Shown here in pieces: positions 17,001 through 26,032 of a stretch of DNA of 64,000 bases. Each line of letters begins with the position of its first letter. Positions within the stretch are counted from its first letter, which is position 1. The notes beneath the pieces were generated by a model that made no database searches, was not told the DNA's origin, and saw nothing but the letters and a program-made list of their open reading frames with translations. The translations under genes were made by a program, and so were the position numbers. This DNA is from Tidjanibacter sp. (lineage in GTDB: Bacteria; Bacteroidota; Bacteroidia; Bacteroidales; Rikenellaceae). The DNA is taken from NCBI GenBank assembly GCA_017936605.1, contig JAGBFH010000018.1, positions 124,001 through 188,000 on the forward strand, read 5' to 3'.

Positions 17001-18185
17001 CTACTCAAAGAGGCCGTAGGCATCCTTGAAGCCATAGGGAAGGTCGTTATGGAGGAGTTTTATGAGTAAATCCCTGTCGTCTTCGTCGAACTGGAGGTCC
17101 ATAACTTCGCCCTTGCCGTTGATGTATACGGCCGACTGGTCCTGACGGAGTACCTCGAACTTGTCGAACAGGTCATTGTACATGGCATACAAGAATGTTT
17201 CAGAAATAGCCTTCTCGCCTTTGGCATTGTAGAAGTCGGTGTGGAAAGTACCCTTCTCCTCATCGTAGAAGAGCACAGGAATAACACCATCCACGAGATA
17301 ATACAGAGATGTGGGTTTCGAGTTCTTGCCGAACGACACAATGGTCTTACCGGTGGTGTCAATCATGTTGTAGGTGTCATTGAGTTCGACAATTGCTACG
17401 CCATCGACAAACTTATCGGCGAAATCGTAAGCCAAAGGAAGTACAATCTCACATTTGTTGTTGATGTAGCCATAAATCTCATCCCAGTGCCATTCCGCCT
17501 TATTGTTGGGGTTTAGAGTTCTAATCGCAGCCAGACCTTCGTGAAACGAATCAACCTCGCTATATGTTTCGCCAGGAGCGAGAATCTCTCCAAGCGAGTT
17601 CATAATACCATAGCGTACGCAATGTTTTTTGTCCTCTAACTCTTCAAATTTGAATAGGCCCTCGCCCAAATATTCAATCTCTTTGTGTGTAAAGGGGGCA
17701 ATCTCTTTGAATGTGGCGGTGGCACCCTCCTCAACCTTTGCGCTGAGCAGACCCTCGTTGTAGGGGTAACTATTGGATGTGGCAAACCTGAACAGACCAT
17801 CACCATAGTACTCTCCATCGTAGTACTCGCAGGGGATTGCAATTTTGCCGTTGCAATCAACCACGCCCTCTTCGCGGGTAAGGTAACTCTCGCCCTTTTT
17901 GACAATGAAGTAGCCCTCGCCGACATACTCAATTTCGTTGTATTCGCAAGGAAGAATCTCCTGGCACTTGAGATTCACAAGGCCCGCGTTGTTGTCGCCC
18001 TGATATACAACACAGGCACCCTCGTGGAACTCATCCTCGATGTCGGAGTAGCGGCTGTAGATTTCGGTGAGCTGGTCGGCAGAAAGGAGTATTTCGGTGG
18101 GACCCGATTTGACAACTCCGCTACCGCAAGAGGTCGCAGCAATCATTGCAACCACTGCGCCGAGAGTGAAAAAAATTTTCTTCAT
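17001..18185 (-). CDS. WG-repeat lipoprotein
   Basis: 394 residues with lipobox Cys20 (IAATSC). The body is made of repeated beta-hairpin units of the WG/KWG kind (DNNAGLVNLKCQEILPCEYNEIEYVGEGYFIVKK; EEGVVDCNGKIAIPCEYYD; RYGIMNSLGEILAPGE; IYGYINNKCEIVLPLAYDFADKF). WG-repeat proteins are common in Bacteroidota, and a precise function is not established. It is first of a leftward three-gene group with its own exact -7 box about 87 bases upstream, downstream of the kinase gene. Confidence 0.8.
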   Translation of the reverse strand: MKKIFFTLGAVVAMIAATSCGSGVVKSGPTEILLSADQLTEIYSRYSDIEDEFHEGACVVYQGDNNAGLVNLKCQEILPCEYNEIEYVGEGYFIVKKGESYLTREEGVVDCNGKIAIPCEYYDGEYYGDGLFRFATSNSYPYNEGLLSAKVEEGATATFKEIAPFTHKEIEYLGEGLFKFEELEDKKHCVRYGIMNSLGEILAPGETYSEVDSFHEGLAAIRTLNPNNKAEWHWDEIYGYINNKCEIVLPLAYDFADKFVDGVAIVELNDTYNMIDTTGKTIVSFGKNSKPTSLYYLVDGVIPVLFYDEEKGTFHTDFYNAKGEKAISETFLYAMYNDLFDKFEVLRQDQSAVYINGKGEVMDLQFDEDDRDLLIKLLHNDLPYGFKDAYGLFE

Positions 18186-18271
18186 AGTTTTGTTTTTTAA
18201 GGTATACTAATGTGTTTGATTGTTTGCACACGAAAACACAACAAACCCGCTTGTGGGGGCAGTTGTAAGTG

Positions 18272-18279
18272 CAAAAGTA
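18272..18279 (-). promoter_or_regulatory. -7 box for the WG-repeat lipoprotein gene
   Basis: Minus strand TACTTTTG matches TAnnTTTG. It leaves a leader of about 80 bases. Confidence 0.55.
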
Positions 18280-18325
18280 CCTTAAAAAACAGTGGGAAAA
18301 ATTGTCTTTAATTGTCTTTTGGAAA

Positions 18326-19504
18326 CTACTCATCAAAGGTCTCAAAAGGCCTGCCCTGAAGCAGCAACTCTTGGTAGTAGTTTATCTCCCTTGCCGAAAG
18401 GCCGCTCTCGTGTAGCTCGGGGAGCTCCTCGGCCTTGTCCCAGATGGCCACATTGCAGGGGCTCACGGTGAGGGTGAAGTGCTCGGTGGCCTCGGTGCGC
18501 AGAGCCTCGTTGTCGATGGTGGGCAGCAGGGAGGTGTGGTAGAGCCACATATCGTAGTAGAAATTGTTGGCAATAACCTCGGCAAACTCCCTATAGCGAG
18601 CCACGGCTATGGAGTCGAGCCCAATCTGATAACGCGCGGTGACATCGTCGGTTATCTTCTCGAAGATGGTCTTTGTGGCCTGCTCCTGCTGCTCCTTGGC
18701 TTGCTGCTCGGTGCGCTCCTCGGAGGCCCTCTGTGCAAGCGGAACGGTCAGAGCCATCACAAACAGAAAGATTGCTACCACCCACCACCCGAGGTTGCGA
18801 TGGTGCCAGGCCCTGAGGAGGGCCGCAATGTTGGCGTAGCGCCTCTCGGGGCGGGGGTTGCTGCAACGCGCAGCTATGTGGCGGTGGCGCGAGCCGAAGA
18901 GCTCACCCATAATAATACCTATGGTGTAGATGTCGCTGCGGGCATCTACCACACCTCTTTGCAGTAGCTCGGGCGAGGCGTAACGAGGTGTGCAGCCGAG
19001 CCTCTTGAGTGCCACATAGGCATCCTTGTCGGCCAAACCGAGGTCTATGAGAACAAGTGAGTTGTCGGTGCGTGAGATGAGCAGGTTCTCGGGCTTGAGG
19101 TCGTTGTGGATGATGCCTCGGCGGTGGAGGTAGCCGAGGGCCGTGAGCAACTCCTCGAAGACCCTGCGACGCTCGCTCTGGGGCGGATTCTCCGCAAGCC
19201 ACTCCGCCATTGTGCGCCCCTCGATGTACTCCATCACAATCGCCAGCCCGAGCCCCTCAAACTCCTCGAGTGAGAGGGCGTGGATTATGTGGGGATGGTT
19301 GCACCCTGCGGCCAGCTCCCACTCGCGTTTGAGTAGTTCTCGGGAGTACTCCGTTTTGTCTTTTGTTGTCTTTACGAGGAGCATTTTTCCCTCTCTCTCC
19401 ACCCTGAAAAGGTTGGTGTGTGCGGTGGCTCTCAACAACTTGGGGGTGGTTGCGGAGGGTGTTTCGGAGGGTTGAGTGTTGAATATTTCGCTCTCGATGG
19501 CCAT
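18326..19504 (-). CDS. Membrane-anchored Ser/Thr protein kinase
   Basis: 392 residues. The kinase domain spans about 20-225: Lys in LLVKTTK, catalytic loop IIHNDLKPENLL (HND instead of HRD), Mg loop DLG instead of DFG, and YASPEL at the APE position. The glycine-rich loop is weak (ATAHTNLFRV has no GxGxxG). A membrane span follows (WWVVAIFLFVMALTVPLA) and then a roughly 125-residue extracytoplasmic part starting with a Glu/Gln-rich coiled segment. It resembles Hanks-type receptor kinases. It is divergent from an HTH-like gene and upstream of the WG-repeat lipoprotein. Confidence 0.85.
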   Translation of the reverse strand: MAIESEIFNTQPSETPSATTPKLLRATAHTNLFRVEREGKMLLVKTTKDKTEYSRELLKREWELAAGCNHPHIIHALSLEEFEGLGLAIVMEYIEGRTMAEWLAENPPQSERRRVFEELLTALGYLHRRGIIHNDLKPENLLISRTDNSLVLIDLGLADKDAYVALKRLGCTPRYASPELLQRGVVDARSDIYTIGIIMGELFGSRHRHIAARCSNPRPERRYANIAALLRAWHHRNLGWWVVAIFLFVMALTVPLAQRASEERTEQQAKEQQEQATKTIFEKITDDVTARYQIGLDSIAVARYREFAEVIANNFYYDMWLYHTSLLPTIDNEALRTEATEHFTLTVSPCNVAIWDKAEELPELHESGLSAREINYYQELLLQGRPFETFDE

Positions 19505-19523
19505 AGTGGGTGTTTTTGAAAGT

Positions 19524-19544
19524 CAAAGATAAGTATTATTTTTG
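19524..19544. promoter_or_regulatory. Back-to-back -7 boxes for kinase and HTH-like gene
   Basis: Minus-strand box TATCTTTG (19524-19531, towards the kinase) and plus-strand box TATTTTTG (19537-19544, towards 19552) are separated by 5 bases. The plus box ends 7 bases before the ATG, so that mRNA would be leaderless or nearly so. Confidence 0.6.
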
Positions 19545-19551
19545 TAACACT

Positions 19552-20130
19552 ATGAGCATTAAGAGTAATATTCCGCAGATTGCCGCCCTAAGGATGCGAG
19601 TGGAAAGACGCTTTGGTAAGCCTCTTGCCACCCACGCCGACTTCCTTGCGCTTGTCGATGAGATAGAGAAACAACAGCGTCAGCATATCTCCGAGAGCAC
19701 GCTGGAGCGCGTGTGGGGCTACTCCACACGAGGCTACGACAATGTGTCACTCCGCACCCTCGATGTGCTTGCCTTCTATGGCGAAGGGGTACATTGGGCA
19801 GAGTTCTGTGCGCTGCTGGCAAAGGAGGCTGGCGACGAGTCGGAATTTTTTGATAGTAAGACGGTTACGATTGCCGAACTCACCACAGGTGATGTTGTCC
19901 GCATAGGGTGGTTGCCCGATAGGTTATGCGAGGTGCGCTATCTGGGTGAGGGCCGCTTTGTGGCCGAGCGGTGCGAGAACTCCACGATGAGGCCCGGCGA
20001 CAGCTTCGAGTGCCTGGAGTTTGTGCTTGGTAAACCGCTATCTATGTGCAATTTCTGCCGCGAGGGAATACCCTCGGGCACCTATGTCGCGGGCAAACAT
20101 CACGGCCTCACAACGCTGCATATTCTTTGA
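19552..20130 (+). CDS. Putative HTH-like regulatory protein
   Basis: 192 residues from MSIKSNIPQ; a TTG-led upstream extension is rejected because it overlaps the -7 box. Residues about 35-75 (HISESTLERVWGYSTRGYDNVSLRTLDVLAFYGEGVHWAEFCALL) match a helix-turn-helix-like N-terminal module I associate with Bacteroidota regulators, where a strand of the form LxRxWGY precedes TLDxLAxF. The rest is a small beta-rich domain (VTIAELTTGDVVRIGWLPDR). The divergent promoter with the kinase suggests the two belong together. Function is not known. Confidence 0.65.
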   Translation: MSIKSNIPQIAALRMRVERRFGKPLATHADFLALVDEIEKQQRQHISESTLERVWGYSTRGYDNVSLRTLDVLAFYGEGVHWAEFCALLAKEAGDESEFFDSKTVTIAELTTGDVVRIGWLPDRLCEVRYLGEGRFVAERCENSTMRPGDSFECLEFVLGKPLSMCNFCREGIPSGTYVAGKHHGLTTLHIL

Positions 20131-20303
20131 GCTATTTTATCCCCACACATACGGCAATAGTTTGCAGCCCCACTCCCCGAGCGGATGGTTGCGGATTGCT
20201 TGTTGTCGACGGTGTTTTGGCCGAAAATTTGCTTTGTCGAGGAGATTGTGGCCGAAAATCGTGGAAAATCAGTGGTTTGAGAGGATTATTTTGTGGTTTG
20301 CGT

Positions 20304-20333
20304 TTTGCATTTTGAATTTTTTGCGTACTTTTG
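20304..20333 (+). promoter_or_regulatory. rpsO promoter
   Basis: -33 box TTTG (20304-20307), an 18-base spacer, and -7 box TACTTTTG (20326-20333). It lies about 75 bases upstream of the rpsO ATG. The rest of 20131-20407 shows no gene. Confidence 0.6.
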
Positions 20334-20407
20334 CGCCACGCTTTGGCGATATTCGGGATAAGGCGGATTCGTCGTAAAGTGGAACATAACTAAATTTTTA
20401 CAAAACA

Positions 20408-20680
20408 ATGAGTTATTTGAACGCAGAGAAAAAGCAGGAGCTTTTCGGTCAGTACGGTGCTTCGAAAGTAGATACTGGTTCGCCTGAGAGCCAGGTAGCA
20501 CTTTTTACCTACCGTATCAACCACCTTACCGAGCACATGAAACAGAACCGCCACGACTACGGCACCCAGCGTGCACTTCTTCGTCTGGTAGGTAAGCGTC
20601 GTCAGCTGCTCGATTATCTCAAACGAGTAGACATTGAGCGTTACAGGGCTATCATCAAAGCTCTCGGTATCCGTAAGTAA
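20408..20680 (+). CDS. rpsO: 30S ribosomal protein S15
   Basis: 90 residues with the S15 signature GSPESQVALFTYRINHLTEHMKQNRHDYGTQRALLRLVGKRRQLLDYLK. It binds 16S rRNA and nucleates the platform of the small subunit. It has its own promoter and terminator. In many bacteria pnp follows directly; here an AT-rich pair of lipoprotein genes lies between. Confidence 0.98.
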   Translation: MSYLNAEKKQELFGQYGASKVDTGSPESQVALFTYRINHLTEHMKQNRHDYGTQRALLRLVGKRRQLLDYLKRVDIERYRAIIKALGIRK

Positions 20681-20706
20681 TCTGCTACTCGCAAGGAGAA
20701 TGCAAC

Positions 20707-20750
20707 AGCAAAGGCAATGTTTCCCACCAGGGGCTTGCCTTTGCTTTGTG
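20707..20750 (+). terminator. Terminator of rpsO
   Basis: AGCAAAGGCAA (20707-20717) pairs with TTGCCTTTGCT (20735-20745), followed by a T-rich run. Confidence 0.75.
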
Positions 20751-20890
20751 TTTGTAAGGTGCGATTGCCCTTGAGGGTCACTTGTGGTCCCGTGGAGTTC
20801 CCTCACAGAGGGAAATTTTCCTTTCGCGCGGGCGTGTGCGTGGAGAAGGTTTTGCGGCCGAGTAGTGATAATGTGATATGGGAAGTATGT

Positions 20891-21457
20891 ATGAGAAAGA
20901 TATTGTTTTGTGTATTAGTAGCATTGGCCACTGCGTTATTGGCGTGCGAAACAGAAACATCAACACAGGGAGAGGTCCCCAGATATCCGAATCCGACAGA
21001 AGAGACAAAGTATAGATCTCTTGGAGAGTGTACTTTTGTGGATTATTACAAACTTGAGGGACAAACATCAGTGCACACTGCGGAGTGTAGTTGTTGCACC
21101 AGGGAGGTGGCTATGATTAATGTGCTATTTTCCAATTCAGAATGGGAATCTACAAATTCTCGATATGGTTACTTTTGGGTTGAGAATATAGTAGGAGAGA
21201 TGGTTGCTCATCCTATTTTAACAGGAGATAATGATCAATGGGTCGTGGATGCCGACGGGAGACCTGGTGCTTTTGTGATGCCAGAGAAATCCGGTGGATT
21301 CAATATGCTTGTTAATTTGTCCGGAGTGCCCGATAGTGGCGAAAGGAGAGTTTTTAAGATTAGATTTTATGATAGAACATCCGGGTTGTATTATGAGTCA
21401 AGTGAGTGCTGCCTGGAGAATATTGAAGGAGAAGTTTTTGTAAGTAGAAATGAATAA
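20891..21457 (+). CDS. Low-GC lipoprotein of unknown function
   Basis: 188 residues starting at MRKILFCVLV. The longer frame starting near 20717 runs through the rpsO terminator and is rejected. Lipobox Cys19 (ATALLAC). The mature part is beta-rich with paired cysteines (TAECSCCTREV; SSECCLENIEG) and reads like a single beta-sandwich. I know no family. The gene is clearly poorer in GC than its neighbours and uses codons such as TTA and AGA. It overlaps the next lipoprotein gene by 8 bases, so the two are translationally coupled. Confidence 0.75.
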   Translation: MRKILFCVLVALATALLACETETSTQGEVPRYPNPTEETKYRSLGECTFVDYYKLEGQTSVHTAECSCCTREVAMINVLFSNSEWESTNSRYGYFWVENIVGEMVAHPILTGDNDQWVVDADGRPGAFVMPEKSGGFNMLVNLSGVPDSGERRVFKIRFYDRTSGLYYESSECCLENIEGEVFVSRNE

Positions 21458-23372
21458 TAGGTTGTTTCGAATTGCTGTGTTTATAGTTGTGCTGCTGTCG
21501 CTCAGCTGTGTAAATGAGTTTGATGCGACTCCAGTGAAAACGGTTAATGGTTCGTCTAATGAGTCTACCCGTACTTTGGCTGATTCTGTTAGTTCTGTTA
21601 ACATGCTCATATCCGCGATGGGGTATGATGCCACGATGATTGTTGATAAAGGCACTTATTTTCTTGTCGAAGATACATATCGTTTTTACAAGGAAGATAT
21701 AGCATCTTTTTTGAATGAATGTGGCGATTTTTCTCCACAAACTCGACTGGCTAATAACAATAGGATTATCGGCAAGCATTATCGGAAAATATCTATATCA
21801 AGTGTGTATGATTCCACAGGAGATGGAGAGGATAGGGTTGGATTTATAGAAAGTGCGCTTGTGCAGTGGAATGATGCAAAGAGCGACATTCAGTTTTATC
21901 CATATGCGGGAAGTGGATCTGGAGAAGATTTTCCTTTCTGTATGAGCGTGCATTTTTATAAGGCGGCAGGTGAAAGTTTAATCCAATTGACCAGATCCGC
22001 CTTCTCTGACGCAATTGCCCCTGCCTTGCAGATTCATATTAATGTGGGAAACTATTTGTGGCGAGAAGTAGAGGATGCTATGTTACAAGAGGGGCTGATG
22101 GCGCATGCGATAGGTCGGGCTATTGGCTTGAGTGAGATACAAAATAAAGACGAGTATTTGTATGAATCTAAAGGGGACAAGTCTATTATGTTGTCACCAG
22201 TACATGTGCCTTCGGACCCATATTTGTGGACCTTTGGCGTTACTGGCTTGGACAAGATGCAATTACAGAAGATGTATGAGGATGACGACATTGTAGACTA
22301 TGATATCTGTTTGAATGGAACAAATAGTCTCGAAGATGAATGTTTGCTTGCTGGTAAGAAATATTTTATTAGTTTCTTAAATTCCGATGGTTGTTGCAGT
22401 GAAGATGATATAAAAATATTAGAGGTTGTCAACGATCAAGGAAGCATTATTAATACATACAGGACAACGGGCGACGGTGTAGAATTGACTATCAACGAAT
22501 GCGGTATGTATACGGTAAATTTTAGGGTTGACAATGCGATTCTTGATAGTCATGTTCACGAACAAACATTAATTGTAAATGTTGTTAATGGTTTTGACTT
22601 TGAGTTTCCTGAGGAGGTGGAGTTAAATACTCCATATGTTATTCGTTACTATTACGGTAGCTCAAGTAGTCAAAATCTTTCTGTTTCTTATTCGGCAGGA
22701 GAGAGTTTGTTTGACAATGGGGGGCAGCAGAATGTAAATCTAAATATAAAGGGGAATGAGGTTGAAGTTGAGCTCTTTCGCAATGGATGTTATTTTATCA
22801 AAGCCATTATATGTGATGGTAGAGTACCTATCGATACGGCTTATTGCAATATAACAAAATTGGAGCACTTGCCTGATGTGTGTATGGAGAAATTAGACAC
22901 ACTATGTTCTCATATAACCCCATATACGACTAATCGCATTGATACAGATTCCGGGGAGATTGCGCGGTATTTCTATGACATTTGGTTTGAGAATTTGAGC
23001 GATTTGCACGATCGCTTCGGGTGTTTGGTACAGTCTTTTTACGAAAACCGTAACGACTTTAGTTGGGAAGATTATTATGTACAACCAAGACGAGTTGATA
23101 GAGGTTTTGGGGTTGACTATAGGATTTTCAAACAAGAAAGCATACAGCCTCTTTGTAAATATGCTTTGCCAAGTCTTTATTGGGTACAGAATGACACTCC
23201 GAATGAAAATGGGTTAAAGCGTTGGAGGTATGAATATTACACAGGAAACATTTGTTATCCTATGAATGGCATCTATGAGGTGGAGTCTGACTCAATTTTT
23301 GATTTACCGATGCAAATGAATTATGTTGAGGTTCTTGGAGCGGGCTCCAATGTAGCCAATGATAACTATTAA
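21450..23372 (+). CDS. M57-like metallopeptidase homologue with lost active site, lipoprotein
   Basis: 640 residues, lipobox Cys20 (LLSLSC). Residues about 48-85 (MLISAMGYDATMIVDKGTYFLVEDTYRFYKEDI) and the layout that follows resemble Bacteroidota M57 (HEIGH) proteases. At the zinc motif, however, it reads HAIGRAIGLSE (219-229) where active members have HExGHxxGxxH: the catalytic Glu and two His are replaced. The region GDKSIMLSPV...TFGVTGLDKMQLQKMY matches the segment after the motif. From about 300 on, Ig-like beta domains follow. It is AT-rich, possibly acquired, and may be a binding protein rather than an enzyme. Confidence 0.7.
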   Translation: MNNRLFRIAVFIVVLLSLSCVNEFDATPVKTVNGSSNESTRTLADSVSSVNMLISAMGYDATMIVDKGTYFLVEDTYRFYKEDIASFLNECGDFSPQTRLANNNRIIGKHYRKISISSVYDSTGDGEDRVGFIESALVQWNDAKSDIQFYPYAGSGSGEDFPFCMSVHFYKAAGESLIQLTRSAFSDAIAPALQIHINVGNYLWREVEDAMLQEGLMAHAIGRAIGLSEIQNKDEYLYESKGDKSIMLSPVHVPSDPYLWTFGVTGLDKMQLQKMYEDDDIVDYDICLNGTNSLEDECLLAGKKYFISFLNSDGCCSEDDIKILEVVNDQGSIINTYRTTGDGVELTINECGMYTVNFRVDNAILDSHVHEQTLIVNVVNGFDFEFPEEVELNTPYVIRYYYGSSSSQNLSVSYSAGESLFDNGGQQNVNLNIKGNEVEVELFRNGCYFIKAIICDGRVPIDTAYCNITKLEHLPDVCMEKLDTLCSHITPYTTNRIDTDSGEIARYFYDIWFENLSDLHDRFGCLVQSFYENRNDFSWEDYYVQPRRVDRGFGVDYRIFKQESIQPLCKYALPSLYWVQNDTPNENGLKRWRYEYYTGNICYPMNGIYEVESDSIFDLPMQMNYVEVLGAGSNVANDNY

Positions 23373-23443
23373 TAGCGAATCTGAAAGTCGTGTAAGTTTT
23401 ACGATGTAAGAGTCGGACGAATAATGACAAAATGGCGCAGATG

Positions 23444-23641
23444 TTTTTGGATGCAACAATAAACAAGACGAAAGGGCTATCAGCCCATCAGGGCTGACCA
23501 AGTCCCCCTTTTTCAAAGGGGGATTTAGGAGGAATGTAAAAGTCGCTTTTTGAAGGCATCTTTTTTCTGCCAAGAGGGAAGGTGCTGCAAGACAAGGAAA
23601 CAACAAACAATTTTTTGGATGCAATAATAAACAAGACGAAA
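23444..23641. repeat. 30-bp direct repeats bracketing an insert upstream of pnp
   Basis: Near-identical 30-bp copies (23444-23473 and 23612-23641, one mismatch; each begins TTTTTGGATGCAA and ends AAACAAGACGAAA) enclose about 140 bp. The insert holds CAGCCC-atc-GGGCTG and CCCCCTTTTTCAAAGGGGG palindromes. The second copy forms the pnp leader. Confidence 0.8.
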
Positions 23642-23645
23642 AAAG

Positions 23646-25853
23646 ATGCTTTACAATGAGATCAAGAAGGTGGTGAAGCTCGACGCAGAGCGCGAGATTA
23701 CCATTTCGACTGGCAAGTATGCCAAACAGGCTGACGGTTCGGTAATCGTTCAGCAGGGTGACACTATGTTGCTCGCTACCGTGGTGGCAGCAAAGGATGC
23801 AAAGGATGATTGCGACTTTATGCCCCTTTCGGTAGAGTACCGCGAGAAATATGCGGCTGCAGGTCGCTTCCCCGGTGGCTTCCTCAAACGCGAGGCTCGT
23901 CCTTCGGATAGCGAGATTCTGGTAGCAAGGCTCATCGACCGTGCTTTGCGCCCCCTGTTCCCCTCGAACTACCACGCAGAGGTGTTCGTGACCGTGAACC
24001 TCATCTCGGCCGCTAAAGATATTCAGCCCGATGCTCTGGCAGGTTTGGCCGCTTCGGCTGCTCTGGCAGTGTCGGACATCCCCTTTGAGTGCCCCATCTC
24101 GGAGGTGAGGGTAGCAAGGGTCAATGGTGAGCTTGTTATCAACCCCACTTTTGAGCAGAACAAGGATGCAGATATCGACCTGATGGTTGGTGCAACCTAC
24201 GACAATATCCTGATGGTTGAGGGTGAGATGAAGGAGGTTAGCGAGGCAGATATGCTGGAGGCTATCAAGTTCGCTCACGAGGCTATCAAACCCCAGTGCT
24301 TGGCACAGATTGAGCTGGCAAAAGAGCTCGGCAAGGATGTCAAGAGGGAGTACTGCCACGAGGTAAACGACGAGGAGCTCAAGGCGAAGGTCGTTGCCGA
24401 GACCTACGACAAGGCTTACGCTATTGCCACCGCAGGTAGCGCCAAACACGAGCGCAGCGAGGCTTTCGAGGCTCTCGAGGCAGAGTTCTGCGAGCAGTTC
24501 ACCGAGGAGGAACTCGAGGAGAAGAAGACTATGATTCACCGCTACTTCCACGACGAGGTTATGAAGAAGGCGATGAGGAATATGATTCTCGACGAGGGTA
24601 AGCGTCTGGATGGTCGTAAGACCGACGAGATTCGCCCCATCTGGTGCGAGGTAGGCGTACTTCCCTGCGCCCACGGCTCGGCAGTCTTCACCCGTGGTGA
24701 GACCCAGTCGCTCTCGACCGTAACCCTCGGTACCAAGCTCGACGAGAAGATGATTGACGAGGTGCTGAATCAGGGTAGCGAGCAGTTTGTGCTCCACTAC
24801 AACTTCCCTCCCTTCTCCACCGGCGAGGCAAAACCCGCACGCAGCCTCTCGCGTCGTGAGATTGGTCACGGCAACCTGGCTTGGAGGGCCCTCAAACCTA
24901 TGGTTCCCGTGGGCGATGAGAACCCCTACGCTGTGAGGGTAGTGAGCGACATCCTCGAGTCGAACGGCTCGTCGTCGATGGCTACCGTATGTGCAGGTAC
25001 CCTGGCCCTTATGGACTCGGGTCTGAAGATGAAGAAACCCGTTTCGGGTATCGCTATGGGTCTTATCTCGGAGGGTGATAGGTATGCAATCCTCTCGGAT
25101 ATCCTTGGCGACGAGGACCACTTGGGCGATATGGACTTCAAGGTTACCGGTACTGCCGACGGTATCACCGCAACCCAGATGGATATCAAGGTTGACGGTC
25201 TGTCGTATGAGGTGCTGGCTAAGGCTCTGGAGCAGGCTCGTCAGGGTCGTATGCACATCCTGGGCAAGCTGACCGAGTGCATCGCCGAGCCTCGTGAGGA
25301 CTTCCGTCCCTTCGTTCCCCGCATCGTACAGATTACCATTCCCCAGGACTTCATTGGTGCTGTTATCGGCCCCGGCGGTAAGGTTATCCAGGAGATTCAG
25401 AAGACCACCGGTACCACCATCACCATCACCGAGGTTGACAACAAGGGTATTGTTGACATCTTCGGCGAGAACAAGGAGGGTATGGATGCCGCTCTGGCTC
25501 GCATCAAGGGCATCGTAGCAGTTCCCGAGATTGGCGAGGTTTACAACGGAAAGATTCGCTCGATTGTTGCTTTTGGTGCATTTATTGAGATTCTGCCCGG
25601 TAAGGACGCACTGCTTCACATCTCGGAGATCGACTACAAACGCTTCGAGACTATGGAGGAGACCGGCCTCAAGGAGGGCGATATGCTTGAGGTTAAGCTC
25701 ATTGGCTCGGATCCTAAGACCGGCAAGCTGAAACTTTCGCGCAAGGTACTTCTTCCCAAGCCCGAGGGTTATGTGGAGCCCGCAGAGAGGCCCGCACGCC
25801 CCAAAGGTGACCACAAAGGCGGCCACCGTTCGGAGCGCAAGGACAAAAAGTAG
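23646..25853 (+). CDS. pnp: Polyribonucleotide nucleotidyltransferase (PNPase)
   Basis: 735 residues: first RNase PH domain ([20 protein letters not shown]), helical linker, second RNase PH domain ([37 protein letters not shown]), KH domain ([20 protein letters not shown]) and S1 domain ([33 protein letters not shown]), ending in a basic tail. It degrades RNA 3' to 5' by phosphorolysis. The leader is A-rich without a Shine-Dalgarno site. Codon use is strongly biased as in highly expressed genes. Confidence 0.98.
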   Translation: MLYNEIKKVVKLDAEREITISTGKYAKQADGSVIVQQGDTMLLATVVAAKDAKDDCDFMPLSVEYREKYAAAGRFPGGFLKREARPSDSEILVARLIDRALRPLFPSNYHAEVFVTVNLISAAKDIQPDALAGLAASAALAVSDIPFECPISEVRVARVNGELVINPTFEQNKDADIDLMVGATYDNILMVEGEMKEVSEADMLEAIKFAHEAIKPQCLAQIELAKELGKDVKREYCHEVNDEELKAKVVAETYDKAYAIATAGSAKHERSEAFEALEAEFCEQFTEEELEEKKTMIHRYFHDEVMKKAMRNMILDEGKRLDGRKTDEIRPIWCEVGVLPCAHGSAVFTRGETQSLSTVTLGTKLDEKMIDEVLNQGSEQFVLHYNFPPFSTGEAKPARSLSRREIGHGNLAWRALKPMVPVGDENPYAVRVVSDILESNGSSSMATVCAGTLALMDSGLKMKKPVSGIAMGLISEGDRYAILSDILGDEDHLGDMDFKVTGTADGITATQMDIKVDGLSYEVLAKALEQARQGRMHILGKLTECIAEPREDFRPFVPRIVQITIPQDFIGAVIGPGGKVIQEIQKTTGTTITITEVDNKGIVDIFGENKEGMDAALARIKGIVAVPEIGEVYNGKIRSIVAFGAFIEILPGKDALLHISEIDYKRFETMEETGLKEGDMLEVKLIGSDPKTGKLKLSRKVLLPKPEGYVEPAERPARPKGDHKGGHRSERKDKK

Positions 25854-25907
25854 TGTGGTTTTTTGATTTTTTTATGGTCCAAGACCATTAAAAACAAAAA
25901 AAGTTTA

Positions 25908-25959
25908 TACCTTTGTTAGTCGTAGTGGTGTAGAACGGCTTTGCCGGACTAAACCACTA
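25908..25959 (+). promoter_or_regulatory. Promoter and structured 5' leader of the OmpA/TPR lipoprotein gene
   Basis: -7 box TACCTTTG at 25908-25915. The leader of about 110 bases starts with a three-part hairpin at 25923-25959: TAGTGGT/ACCACTA, TAG/CTA, an AA/GA internal loop, and CGGC-TTT-GCCG. Two copies of GACGCAAAA follow (25962 and 25988 region), then an A-rich stretch to the ATG. Confidence 0.55.
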
Positions 25960-26032
25960 TCGACGCAAAAGGAAGTCCGAAAGCGACGCAAAATAACAAT
26001 AACAATAATAAACAAAAGAAAATCAAGACATT

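Noticed and set aside
23304..25826. An 840-codon minus-strand frame opposite pnp
   Set aside because: Same cause; the plus-strand PNPase has complete domain structure.
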